Shown here in pieces: positions 16,414-24,106 of a stretch of 42,507 bases of DNA. Position 1 is the first letter of the stretch. The number at the start of each line of letters is the position of its first letter. A program made the position numbers and the translations under genes. This DNA is from Vicinamibacteria bacterium (GTDB lineage Bacteria; Acidobacteriota; Vicinamibacteria; Fen-336), in assembly GCA_035570235.1 (NCBI GenBank), contig DATMML010000011.1, forward strand, positions 1-42,507. The letters run 5' to 3'. The notes beneath the pieces were generated by a model. It made no database searches. It was not told the origin of the DNA and saw only the letters and a program-made list of their open reading frames with translations.

Positions 16414-18192
16414 ATGGTGAAGAACCTTCGGATTGGCAAGCGGTTGGGCCTGGGGTTTGGCCTGATCCTGGTCCTCATCGGAGGAGTGGCCACCGCCGGG
16501 TACTGGGGGCTGGAGCGGGTGGCAGGCCTTGCCCACGAGATCCTCAGGGTCAGCGCCCCACTCGTCGAGCACTCAGAGCGCGCGCGCGCGACCACCCTGG
16601 GCCTGCGGCGCTTCGAAAAGGACTATTTCCTCAACATCGGCTCGCCGGACAAGGAAGCCGAATATGTGGCCAAGTGGAAGGACCAGAAGAAGCGCCTGGA
16701 TGAGCGTTTGGACGAGCTAGAAAAGCTCGCCCAGAGCGAGACCGATCGGGAGACCGTCCGCAGCATGCGGAAAGACGCAAATTCTTATGAGGATGGCTTT
16801 CAGAGAGTGCTGACGGGCATTCGCGAGGGGGCGGTGAAGACGCCTCAGGAGGCAAACGCGGCCATCTTGCCATTCAAGGATCCGATCCACGGCTTGGAGG
16901 ACGCGGCTTACGAGTTCGCCATCAAGCACTCCAAGGCGATGGAGTCCGTCGAGCCCATGCTGGCGGAAGCCGTGCGGCGCACCAACGCGATCGTGTTCGG
17001 CGTGATCCTGGCGGCTCTGGCTCTGGCCGGCGCGGCGGGGGTCGTCATCACACGGAGCATCACCGCGCCCCTGGCCCAGGCCGTGAAGGTGGCGGAGCGG
17101 GTGGGGGCGGGTGAGGTCGACGTCCTAATCGAAGTCGATTCCCAAGACGAAACCGGGCTCCTCCTCAAGTCCTTGCAGGGCATGGTGGCCTCCCTCAAGC
17201 GGATGGCAGGAGCGGCGGCGGCGGTCGCGGGCGGAGACCTCACGATCAGATTGAACCCCCAGTCCGAGCGCGACGCACTCGGCAACGCGCTCTCGGAGAT
17301 GGTGGGCCGCCTCACCCAGACGATCGGTGAAGTGAAAGCGGGTGCGACCGCGCTGTCGGCGGCTTCGGCCCAGGTCGCGGCCACGTCGCAGAGCCTCTCC
17401 GCGGGGACGAGCGAGCAGGCGGCTTCGGTCGAAGAGACCACCGCCAGCCTGGAGGAGATGTCTGCTTCCATCACCCAGAATGCGGAAAACAGCCGCCAAA
17501 CGGAGCAGCTGGCGATCAAGGGTTCGAAGGACACCGAGGAGGGGGGCCGGTCGGTGAAGGAGACCGTGGTGGCGATGCGAAGCATTGCTGAGAAAGTGTC
17601 GATCATCGAGGAGATCGCCTACCAGACGAACCTCCTGGCTCTCAACGCGGCCATCGAGGCGGCGAGAGCGGGGGAGCACGGCCGGGGTTTTGCCGTAGTC
17701 GCCACAGAAGTGCGGAAGCTTGCGGAGCGAAGCCAGACCGCGGCTAAGGAGATTAGTGGTTTGGCCGCGTCAAGCGTAACCGTGGCCGAGCGGTCTGGGC
17801 AACTCTTGGGAGACCTCGTACCCAGTATCCGGAAGACGGCTGACTTGGTGCAAGAGGTGACAGCCGCCTCGGCCGAGCAAGCCTCGGGGGTCGCCCAGAT
17901 CAACCGGGCCATGACCCAGGTGGACCAAGTGACCCAGCGCAACGCCGCCGCGACCGAGGAGCTCGCCTCGACCGCGGAGGAGATGGCGGCTCAGTCGGAG
18001 GCTCTGCAGCAGCTCGTCTCCTACTTCAAGGTTACGGCCCTGGAGGGCGGTCCGGACCAGGTGACCACCCTGTCGCGGAGCACCACCGCCCGTGCCGTCC
18101 CGCGCAAGAGCAACGGCGAGGCGCGAGCCATGCCCGAGAGCCCAGCCTGGCACCGCACGGCCGGCGCCGACGCGGACTTCAAGCGGTTCTAG
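16414..18192 (+). CDS. methyl-accepting chemotaxis protein with HBM-like sensor
   Basis: 592 residues. Membrane helices lie at about 11-31 and 190-212 and enclose a roughly 155-residue helical sensor whose [12 protein letters not shown] motif is typical of HBM (helical bimodular) domains. HAMP follows, then the signalling hairpin with tip [20 protein letters not shown]. Compared with E. coli Tar, the C-terminal arm between AAKEI and the E(V/I)xxAS element is seven residues (one heptad) shorter, suggesting the 34H length class. The protein ends in ADFKRF after a flexible tail, like the second MCP (GFVRF), a possible tether for CheR/CheB. The ATG at 16414 has AGGAG eight bases upstream; ATG 16396 is in frame but lacks a ribosome site. 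cheW follows after nine bases. Confidence 0.93.
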   Translation: MVKNLRIGKRLGLGFGLILVLIGGVATAGYWGLERVAGLAHEILRVSAPLVEHSERARATTLGLRRFEKDYFLNIGSPDKEAEYVAKWKDQKKRLDERLDELEKLAQSETDRETVRSMRKDANSYEDGFQRVLTGIREGAVKTPQEANAAILPFKDPIHGLEDAAYEFAIKHSKAMESVEPMLAEAVRRTNAIVFGVILAALALAGAAGVVITRSITAPLAQAVKVAERVGAGEVDVLIEVDSQDETGLLLKSLQGMVASLKRMAGAAAAVAGGDLTIRLNPQSERDALGNALSEMVGRLTQTIGEVKAGATALSAASAQVAATSQSLSAGTSEQAASVEETTASLEEMSASITQNAENSRQTEQLAIKGSKDTEEGGRSVKETVVAMRSIAEKVSIIEEIAYQTNLLALNAAIEAARAGEHGRGFAVVATEVRKLAERSQTAAKEISGLAASSVTVAERSGQLLGDLVPSIRKTADLVQEVTAASAEQASGVAQINRAMTQVDQVTQRNAAATEELASTAEEMAAQSEALQQLVSYFKVTALEGGPDQVTTLSRSTTARAVPRKSNGEARAMPESPAWHRTAGADADFKRF

Positions 18193-18201
18193 GAGGTGTC
18201 C

Positions 18202-18783
18202 ATGGCAAGCCAACCGACCGTGGCCGAGCAGGCCCAGTATCTCGGCTTCCAAATAGCCGGGGAGGAATACGCGATCGGCATTCTCCGAGTGCGGGAGATC
18301 TTGGAGTACGACACCCTCACCAAGGTGCCGACCACCCCCCCGAGCATCCGGGGGGTCATCAACCTGCGCGGGAGCGTGGTGCCGGTGGTGGATCTGGCGG
18401 TGAAGTTCGGGCTCTCGGAGAGCGTGATCAGTAAGCGGACGTGCATCGTGGTGGTGGAAGTGAACCTGGATGGTGAACGGGCGGTGATGGGTGTTCTGGC
18501 CGACGCCGTCAGCCAGGTCATCGATCTGCCGGCAAGCGAGGTCGAGCCACCCCCGCCGTTCGGGACCCGGGTACGGGTCGACTGCCTGATCGGAATGGGA
18601 AGGGCAGGCCGGAAATTCGTCCTCCTACTCGACATCGACAAGTTGCTGTCACTGGACGAGCTGGAGATGACACGCCAAGAAGCGGGCCCGACCGCCGCCG
18701 TCCCTCCCGAGGCACGAAGGGACGGGGAGCCGAGCCCCGCCGAGCGGGACCAGCCCGTCCCTCCAACAGAGATGGGGTCTTGA
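18202..18783 (+). CDS. cheW: CheW coupling protein
   Basis: 193 residues. CheW links receptors to the CheA P5 domain in the signalling array. The double SH3-like fold is evident: YLGFQIAGEEYAIGILRVREIL, VPTTPPSIRGVINLRGSVVPVVDL, MGVLADAVSQVIDL and FVLLLDIDKLL. A Pro/Glu-rich tail of about 30 residues follows the domain. The ATG at 18202 is preceded by a strong AGGAGG; a GTG two codons upstream is not preferred. It lies directly behind the HBM-type MCP gene in the same operon. It is the only CheW in the window. Confidence 0.96.
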   Translation: MASQPTVAEQAQYLGFQIAGEEYAIGILRVREILEYDTLTKVPTTPPSIRGVINLRGSVVPVVDLAVKFGLSESVISKRTCIVVVEVNLDGERAVMGVLADAVSQVIDLPASEVEPPPPFGTRVRVDCLIGMGRAGRKFVLLLDIDKLLSLDELEMTRQEAGPTAAVPPEARRDGEPSPAERDQPVPPTEMGS

Positions 18784-18898
18784 GCGGTCGCTCCATCGCC
18801 GGGCGGCCGGCGAAAGGCGGGCAGGCCCTGTTAACCGAGCCTCGTGACGCGCCGCCGCGCGAGGCCACGCTCTACGGAGAGCAGGAAGAGAAAAGCGC

Positions 18899-19360
18899 AT
18901 GCGAATGATGTCAGTCGGGGTTCTGGCGTTGATGGTGGGTTCGAGCGGGCTCGTTCAGGCCGCCAAAGAAGAGTTCGGCACCGCCCGGGAAGCGGAGGCC
19001 ATGGTGGACAGGGGAGTCGCCCGCATTAAGGCCGTGGGCTCAGAGCGGGCCTACGCCGACTTCACGGACAAGGCCCCTGGATTTGTCGACCGTGACCTCT
19101 ACGTCGTGGTCTACGACCTCGAGGGCCGCGTATTGGCCCACGGACAAAACCCAAAGATGGTGGGCAAGGATCTGATCGACCTCCGTGACGCGGACGGAAA
19201 GGCCTGGGTCAAGGAGAGGGTCGAGCTGGCCCGCGGCAAGGGAAAGTTCTGGCACGACTACAAGTTCACGGATCCCCTGACGAAGAAGGTGCTGCCGAAA
19301 TCCACCTATTGCGAGCGGGTCGAGTCGACGGCCGTCTGCGTGGGGATTTACAAGCGGTAG
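18899..19360 (+). CDS. secreted single-Cache-domain protein
   Basis: 153 residues with a short signal peptide (about 1-22, ending SGLVQA-A) and then a compact single Cache domain of the sCache_2 type: REAEAMVDRGVARIKAVG, AYADFTDKAPGFVDRDLYVVVYDLEGRVLAHG, NPKMVGKDLIDLRDADGKAWVKE, FWHDYKF. Cys residues near positions 139 and 147 could form a disulfide. There is no membrane anchor or signalling domain, so it should be a free periplasmic ligand-binding protein. It ends nine bases before the second MCP gene, whose own sensor is a helical bundle, which suggests they act as partners. The 115-base gap after cheW shows no clear promoter. Confidence 0.85.
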   Translation: MRMMSVGVLALMVGSSGLVQAAKEEFGTAREAEAMVDRGVARIKAVGSERAYADFTDKAPGFVDRDLYVVVYDLEGRVLAHGQNPKMVGKDLIDLRDADGKAWVKERVELARGKGKFWHDYKFTDPLTKKVLPKSTYCERVESTAVCVGIYKR

Positions 19361-19369
19361 GGTCCGGTC

Positions 19370-21058
19370 GTGTCCGCGCTTCGGCCGCAAATCACGGAAA
19401 GGCAGGATGTCTTGAAGCTTTATCAGCGCATTCTCTTAGCCCCCGGGCTAGCCCTTTTTTTCTTGCTCCTGTTCGGGGCGGTGGTCTACCGGGCCTTGAG
19501 CACCGACCAGGTCGCGATGAGGGAGATTTTCAGCACCCGCTTCGGGATCTTCCAGAAAGCAGATCAAGCTTTGGCGGACATCGACGCAGTTCATGCTGCC
19601 GTGTACCGTCTCGTGACCTGGATCGGAAACTACGACCCGGCCAAGATTGCGCATAAGTCCGCCGAGTTGATGACCCAGATCGACGGTGCCACCGCCATCG
19701 CGAAGGGGCTGGCGGGCGAGGCTCGGCTGAGCGATGAAGAGAAGGGGCACCTGGAGGCGATCCTGGGTCAGCTCGCCAACTACCGGAAGCACGTGGCGAC
19801 TGCCGTCGACCTTGCGAGCGTCGATGTGAACACGGGCTTGGCCGCCCTGCAGACGGCGGACATGACGTACCAAGAGCTGCGCGGCAGCCTGGATGGGCTC
19901 ATCGACGTCGAGAAAAAGCTCGCCCAACGGCGATACGACGAGGCGTTGGCCACCTACCAGGGCGCCCTTCTTCTCGCCAGCGTCGTCTTTTCACTGGCGA
20001 TCGCGGGCGCGGGCATCGCCGGCGGCCTCGTCACTCGCTCCGTCACCCGGCAGTTGGGCGGGGAGCCGGAATATGCCTCGGAGGTGGCGCGGCGGGTGGC
20101 GGAGGGAGAGCTCACGCTGGCCATCGCCACTCGAGCAGAGGACCGCTCGAGCCTGCTCTTCGCCATGAAGACGATGGTGGAGCGCCTAGCCCAGGTCGTA
20201 GGGGACGTACGCGCCTCGGCGACGGGCCTCTCCGGGGCCTCGGACCAGGTGAGCGCCACCGCCCAGGCTCTTTCCGAGGGGACTTCTGAGCAGGCGGCCT
20301 CCGTGGAGGAGACGACATCGTCCCTAGAGGAGATGAGCGCTTCCATCACGCAAAACGCGGAGAACAGCCGTCAGATGGAGAAGATGGCCTCCCAGGGGGC
20401 GCGAGACGCGGCGGAGAGCGGAGAAGCGGTGTCCCAGACGGTGGGGGCCATGAAGTCGATCGCGACCAAGATCTCGATCGTGGGCGAGATCGCTTACCAG
20501 ACCAATCTTCTTGCTCTCAACGCCGCGATCGAGGCCGCGCGGGCGGGTGAGCACGGGAGGGGCTTTGCGGTGGTGGCCACCGAGGTCAGGAAGCTGGCGG
20601 AGAGGAGCCAAATCGCGGCCAAGGAGATCTCGGGGCTGGCCGATTCGAGCGTGGAGCTGGCGGAGCGAACGGGCCAGTTGCTCACGGATCTGGTCCCCTC
20701 GATCCGCAAGACCGCGGACCTGGTCCAGGAAGTAACGGCGGCTTCCATGGAGCAGTCGTCGGGGATAGGCCAGCTCAACAAGGCCATGGTCCAGGTGGAC
20801 CAGGTTACGCAGCGGAACGCCTCCGCGGCGGAGGAGCTGAGCTCCACCGCGGCGGAGATGGCCTCCCAGGGCGCCGCTCTCGAGGAGCGGGTGTCCTACT
20901 TCCGCCTGCCCCAAGAGATCATGAATGCCGTCCCCGTCATCAGCCCGCGGCCTCCAATGCCGGCCAAACCATCGTCGTCCCTGCTACCGGGGTCGGGCGG
21001 GGGCAACGGGCGGGGTGCGGTGCCGGAGCGAGCGGAGAAGGGCTTCGTTCGCTTCTGA
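19370..21058 (+). CDS. methyl-accepting chemotaxis protein with 4-helix-bundle sensor
   Basis: 562 residues. Membrane helices at about 22-42 and 202-226 flank a 4HB_MCP-type helical sensor ([40 protein letters not shown]). HAMP contains [19 protein letters not shown]. The signalling domain is nearly identical to that of the MCP at 16414, with the same tip ([20 protein letters not shown]) and the same one-heptad shortening of the C-terminal arm. A Pro/Gly/Ser-rich tail ends in EKGFVRF. The GTG start at 19370 lies nine bases after the Cache gene stop and has only a GGGT-like ribosome site, so translation is probably coupled to the Cache gene. Confidence 0.93.
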   Translation: MSALRPQITERQDVLKLYQRILLAPGLALFFLLLFGAVVYRALSTDQVAMREIFSTRFGIFQKADQALADIDAVHAAVYRLVTWIGNYDPAKIAHKSAELMTQIDGATAIAKGLAGEARLSDEEKGHLEAILGQLANYRKHVATAVDLASVDVNTGLAALQTADMTYQELRGSLDGLIDVEKKLAQRRYDEALATYQGALLLASVVFSLAIAGAGIAGGLVTRSVTRQLGGEPEYASEVARRVAEGELTLAIATRAEDRSSLLFAMKTMVERLAQVVGDVRASATGLSGASDQVSATAQALSEGTSEQAASVEETTSSLEEMSASITQNAENSRQMEKMASQGARDAAESGEAVSQTVGAMKSIATKISIVGEIAYQTNLLALNAAIEAARAGEHGRGFAVVATEVRKLAERSQIAAKEISGLADSSVELAERTGQLLTDLVPSIRKTADLVQEVTAASMEQSSGIGQLNKAMVQVDQVTQRNASAAEELSSTAAEMASQGAALEERVSYFRLPQEIMNAVPVISPRPPMPAKPSSSLLPGSGGGNGRGAVPERAEKGFVRF

Positions 21059-21259
21059 GTAGGGGGTTTCGGCCGAGCTATGGAGCAACCGGCAGCCGCG
21101 TCCCCGCCCGCCCCCGAGAGGCGTGGGGGCAAGGGGGTCAGGTCCGAGACAACACCTCGTCGGGGTCATGAGACCGGGGTCATCGCCGACATGGGGTTAG
21201 AGAGTGGGGAGTAAGGACAGGGAACCGGGGACGAGGTCCGCGATGGAGATGATGCGACG

Positions 21260-22147
21260 ATGGTGAGCGAAGGAACCCCGACCGCCCTCCGCGGTCTGCG
21301 GCACGGTCCCGCGTCCTTGTCGGAGCGCCACTTCGGACTCTTCCGGGCCCTCATCCACCGGGAGGCGGGCATCCATCTCTCTCGCGCCAAAAAAGCCCTG
21401 GTCGAGGGACGGCTGGCGCGGCGGCTCCGCGAGCTCGGGCTCGACTATGGGGCCTACTACCGGCTCGTGGAGTCCGACGAGGGGGAGCGGGTGCGCATGC
21501 TGGACTGCATCTGCACCAACGAAACCCACTTCTTCCGCGAACCAAAGCAGTTTGCCTTCCTGGAGAGTCGGGTATTTCCGGAGTGGGTCGCGCGAGGCGA
21601 GGGCGGAAAGATGCCGAGGCGGGCGCGCGTTTGGAGTGCGGGTTGCTCGACGGGCGAGGAGCCCTATTCCCTGGCCATGTCCTTCCTGGCCCGCTTCCCT
21701 CCCTCCTCGGGATGGGAGATCGACATCCTGGCCACGGATCTCTCCACGCGTGCCCTGGAGAAGGCCCGGTCCGCGGTCTGGCCGCTGGCCAAGGCCAAAG
21801 AGATCCTGCCTCCATACCTCAAGACCTTCATGCTGAAGGGCACGGGCCCGCAAGCGGGAAACATGAAGGCGGGTCCAGAAATACGTTCCCGCGTGCGTTT
21901 CCAGCGACTCAACCTGAATGCGGAGCCCTTCCCACTCGCGGACCGTTTTGACCTCATCCTCTGTCGGAACGTTCTCATTTATTTCGACGCCCTCGCCAAG
22001 GCGCGGGTCATGAACAGGCTGATCGACCGCCTGGACCCCCAGGGTTACTTATTTCTGGGACATGCGGAGACGGTGGCGGGCCTGAACGCCCGCATGCGCA
22101 GCGCGGGTCCGACGGTGTACGTTCCCGCGGGCGGGCCTCAGGCATGA
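21260..22147 (+). CDS. cheR: CheR, chemoreceptor methyltransferase
   Basis: 295 residues. CheR methylates glutamates in MCP cytoplasmic helices using SAM. The N-terminal helical domain (about 18-85) leads to TNETHFFREPKQF, and the SAM-binding site is VWSAGCSTGEEPYSLAM (about 124-140). DILATDLSTRALEKA and the FDLILCRNVLIYF strand complete the Rossmann-like fold, and GYLFLGHAET is at the end. There is no TPR or docking domain, so it probably acts by direct binding. A gap of 201 bases separates it from the second MCP and shows no gene and no clear promoter, so the operon may continue through it. Its stop overlaps the cheB start. Confidence 0.95.
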   Translation: MVSEGTPTALRGLRHGPASLSERHFGLFRALIHREAGIHLSRAKKALVEGRLARRLRELGLDYGAYYRLVESDEGERVRMLDCICTNETHFFREPKQFAFLESRVFPEWVARGEGGKMPRRARVWSAGCSTGEEPYSLAMSFLARFPPSSGWEIDILATDLSTRALEKARSAVWPLAKAKEILPPYLKTFMLKGTGPQAGNMKAGPEIRSRVRFQRLNLNAEPFPLADRFDLILCRNVLIYFDALAKARVMNRLIDRLDPQGYLFLGHAETVAGLNARMRSAGPTVYVPAGGPQA

Positions 22148-23256
22148 GGACCCTGCGTGATCCGGAGCGCCTGGAGGTGCTGGTGGTCGACGACTCCGCG
22201 GTCGTCCGACAGGTGACGACCGCGATCCTGCAGAGAGTGGGATTCAACGTGGCGGTAGCTTCGGACCCGTTGATCGCGATGCAGAAGATGGCTCAGTCGC
22301 GTCCGTCCGTGATCCTTCTCGACCTGGAAATGCCCCGGATGGACGGCCTGTCGTTCCTGCGCAAGATCATGACCGAGGATCCCATCCCCGTTGTCGTCTG
22401 CTCCGGTCTCGCGGGGGCGGGCACCCAAGGTGCGCTTCAGGCGATGGAAGAGGGTGCGGTGGCGGTGGTAGCCAAGCCCCGACTGGGGATCCGCGAGTTC
22501 CTCCAAGACTCCGCCATCGCCCTCGAAGAGGCCTTGCGGGGGGCAGCGGCCGCCCGCCTCCGGCCGCGCACCCACTCCGCCGCCTCGTCTGGCCACCGGG
22601 GAGAGGCCGGCTTGGCGGTTGCCGGACCCCGCCTCCGGGTGACGACCGACCGCGTGCTCGCCATTGGAGCCTCGACGGGCGGGACTGAGGCCCTGCGCGT
22701 CATTCTGGAGAGCCTGTCTCCGGACTGCCCCGGGCTGGTCATCGTCCAGCACATGCCCGAGATCTTCACGAAGGCCTTCGCAGACCGGCTAAACCAGACC
22801 TGCCGCATCGAGGTGAAAGAGGCGGCCCACGGCGATCGCGTGGTGGAGGGCCGTGCACTGATCGCCCCCGGCAATCGCCACACCATCGTGGTCCGCGACG
22901 GGGCTCACTACGCGGTGCAAGTCACGGACGGTCCCCTGGTTTCCCGCCACCGACCGAGCGTCGATGTGTTGTTCCGGTCGGTGGCCGCCGCCGCCGGGCC
23001 CAACGCGGTGGGGGTGATCCTGACCGGGATGGGGGCCGACGGGGCGGACGGCCTGCTGGCCATGAAGCGAGCCGGTGGCTCCACCATCGCTCAGGACGAA
23101 GCAAGCTGTGTGGTCTTCGGTATGCCCAGGGAGGCCATCGTGAGGGGGGCGGTGGACGATGTGGTCCCCCTGCCGCTGATCCCTGCGTCCATGCTGGCGA
23201 AGGCGGGCTCGCAGGGGCCGGGCGAGAGGAGGCGGGACCAAGGCAGTTGCGCGTGA
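22144..23256 (+). CDS. cheB: CheB, receptor methylesterase/glutamine deamidase response regulator
   Basis: 370 residues. The receiver (about 10-125) has DD16/17, phospho-acceptor Asp60 (LLDLEMPRMDG) and Lys111 (AKP). After a variable linker, the C-terminal esterase carries the Ser/His/Asp triad: Ser177 (IGASTGG), His203 (VQHMPEIF) and Asp299 (TGMGADGADGL). Phosphorylation by CheA should activate demethylation of the MCPs. The ATG shares bases with the cheR stop (ATGA). It is the last gene of the che operon; a tight GC hairpin lies across the stop codon, then a decayed tnpB. Confidence 0.96.
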   Translation: MRTLRDPERLEVLVVDDSAVVRQVTTAILQRVGFNVAVASDPLIAMQKMAQSRPSVILLDLEMPRMDGLSFLRKIMTEDPIPVVVCSGLAGAGTQGALQAMEEGAVAVVAKPRLGIREFLQDSAIALEEALRGAAAARLRPRTHSAASSGHRGEAGLAVAGPRLRVTTDRVLAIGASTGGTEALRVILESLSPDCPGLVIVQHMPEIFTKAFADRLNQTCRIEVKEAAHGDRVVEGRALIAPGNRHTIVVRDGAHYAVQVTDGPLVSRHRPSVDVLFRSVAAAAGPNAVGVILTGMGADGADGLLAMKRAGGSTIAQDEASCVVFGMPREAIVRGAVDDVVPLPLIPASMLAKAGSQGPGERRRDQGSCA

Positions 23257-23264
23257 GCACGCGC
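23249..23264. terminator. hairpin across the cheB stop codon
   Basis: GCGCGTG-AG-CACGCGC is a perfect seven-pair inverted repeat with the TGA stop inside its loop side. It marks the end of the che operon and may slow or end transcription, but no T tract follows. Confidence 0.3.
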
Positions 23265-23403
23265 CTCGGGTCGCGCCCGGCCGTGCCCTCGGACCTCTCC
23301 TGACCACCTCTCGCGTGATGCTTCGGAGTTGGGGAGGGACCCGCCGGGCCGGGTTGGGTCAGCAGAGGCCCGGTGCGCCCTCTAGTGAAGGCTGAGCACG
23401 ACA

Positions 23404-23745
23404 GTGGCGATTTGCGCCTACTAGTTCCGGGCGTACCCGACGCCGCGGCAGCAGAGCCGCGTGGCCCGGGAGTTCGGGGCTGCGCGCTGGGTTTATAACC
23501 GGGGCCTGGAAACAGTCTCCCCGGCCTGGCGTGAGCGGCAGGAGAGGATCACCTGCGTCGATTTCTCGCGCCAAGTGACCAAGCTGAAGCAGGCCGAGGT
23601 GCCCTGGCTGAAGGAAGTCTCGAGCTATGTGCTCACCCAGTCGCTTCGGGATCTGGAGCGGGCCCTTAAAGCATCTACTCCAAGCGGGCTCGCTACCCAC
23701 GCTTCAAGAAACAGCGCGCAGTTCGTTACCAGCTTGATGCGCGAC
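23404..23745 (+). pseudogene. decayed tnpB (IS200/IS605-family OrfB) fragment
   Basis: Remnant of a TnpB-type RNA-guided nuclease gene. The frame from 23404 reads VAICAY-stop-FRAYPTPRQQSRVAREFGAARWVYNRGLE, the usual N-terminus with the Lys/Arg of AYKFRAYPT replaced by TAG (23422-23424). It continues through SYVLTQSLRDLERALKA, then changes frame near 23672 to IYSKRARYPRFKKQRAVRYQLDAR, consistent with loss of one base. Similarity stops at about 23745, so the RuvC-like catalytic domain and zinc finger are gone. Stop, frameshift and truncation mean it is dead. No tnpA or clear transposon ends are seen. It lies between the che operon and the sigma-54 promoter of the GGDEF-EAL gene. Confidence 0.8.
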
Positions 23746-23886
23746 TCGTCGCCGTGGCTGCAACGCCCCCCCGTAGCCGCGAGCATGCCCATTCACGTTC
23801 CCGGGCGAAACGCCCTTCCGCCGGGCCTATAGCCCGAAGCTCAGGCTGGGCACCGCCGCTCCCGCGTCCCCCCGGAGCCGTCCTGA

Positions 23887-23917
23887 GTCCCGGAACTCGT
23901 GATCCCGTTTCCCGGAC
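23887..23917. promoter_or_regulatory. putative enhancer (UAS) of the GGDEF-EAL gene
   Basis: TCCCGGA occurs twice as direct repeats (23888-23894 and 23910-23916), 22 bases apart or two helical turns. The outer ends GTCC...GGAC form an imperfect dyad. The element is centred near -124 from the predicted start at 24026, matching the position of the similar element before the che operon. Recognition by the NtrC-type protein is inferred. Confidence 0.45.
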
Positions 23918-23998
23918 ACGCCCCGCAGTCGGCTGTCTCCGCGGGCGGCAAGGTCCGTCCTATCAACGCTGGCCACGCTCCACCGCGCTCAGGAAGGC

Positions 23999-24015
23999 TT
24001 GGCAAGGGGGTTGCA
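23999..24015 (+). promoter_or_regulatory. sigma-54 promoter of the GGDEF-EAL gene
   Basis: TTGGCAAGGGGGTTGCA fits the -24/-12 consensus with one change (C to A in the -24 block), the same change as in the che promoter. GG (24001-24002) and GC (24013-24014) are ten bases apart. Start of transcription is expected near 24026, about 80 bases before the gene. Confidence 0.85.
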
Positions 24016-24106
24016 GAACGACTACCGACGCGACCCAGTCCGTAGGCGTTTCTAGAGGGGCGTTGAGCTGGGCGTCGTGGAGGGGGTAGCAGTGGGGCGT
24101 GGGGTT

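Larger units (their letters stand above)
23746..24106. other. intergenic region with enhancer and sigma-54 promoter
   Basis: No gene is supported here. The first 120 bases follow the broken tnpB and could include its old right end, including a possible small hairpin (AGCC...GGCT, 23829-23845). The rest carries the upstream element and -24/-12 promoter described separately. Confidence 0.5.

Noticed and set aside
16433-16448. TTGGCAAGCGGTTGGG, a fourth TTGGCAAG-type -24/-12 look-alike
   Set aside because: The -12 position reads GG instead of GC, and the sequence encodes the IGKRLG residues at the start of the MCP, so it is coding.
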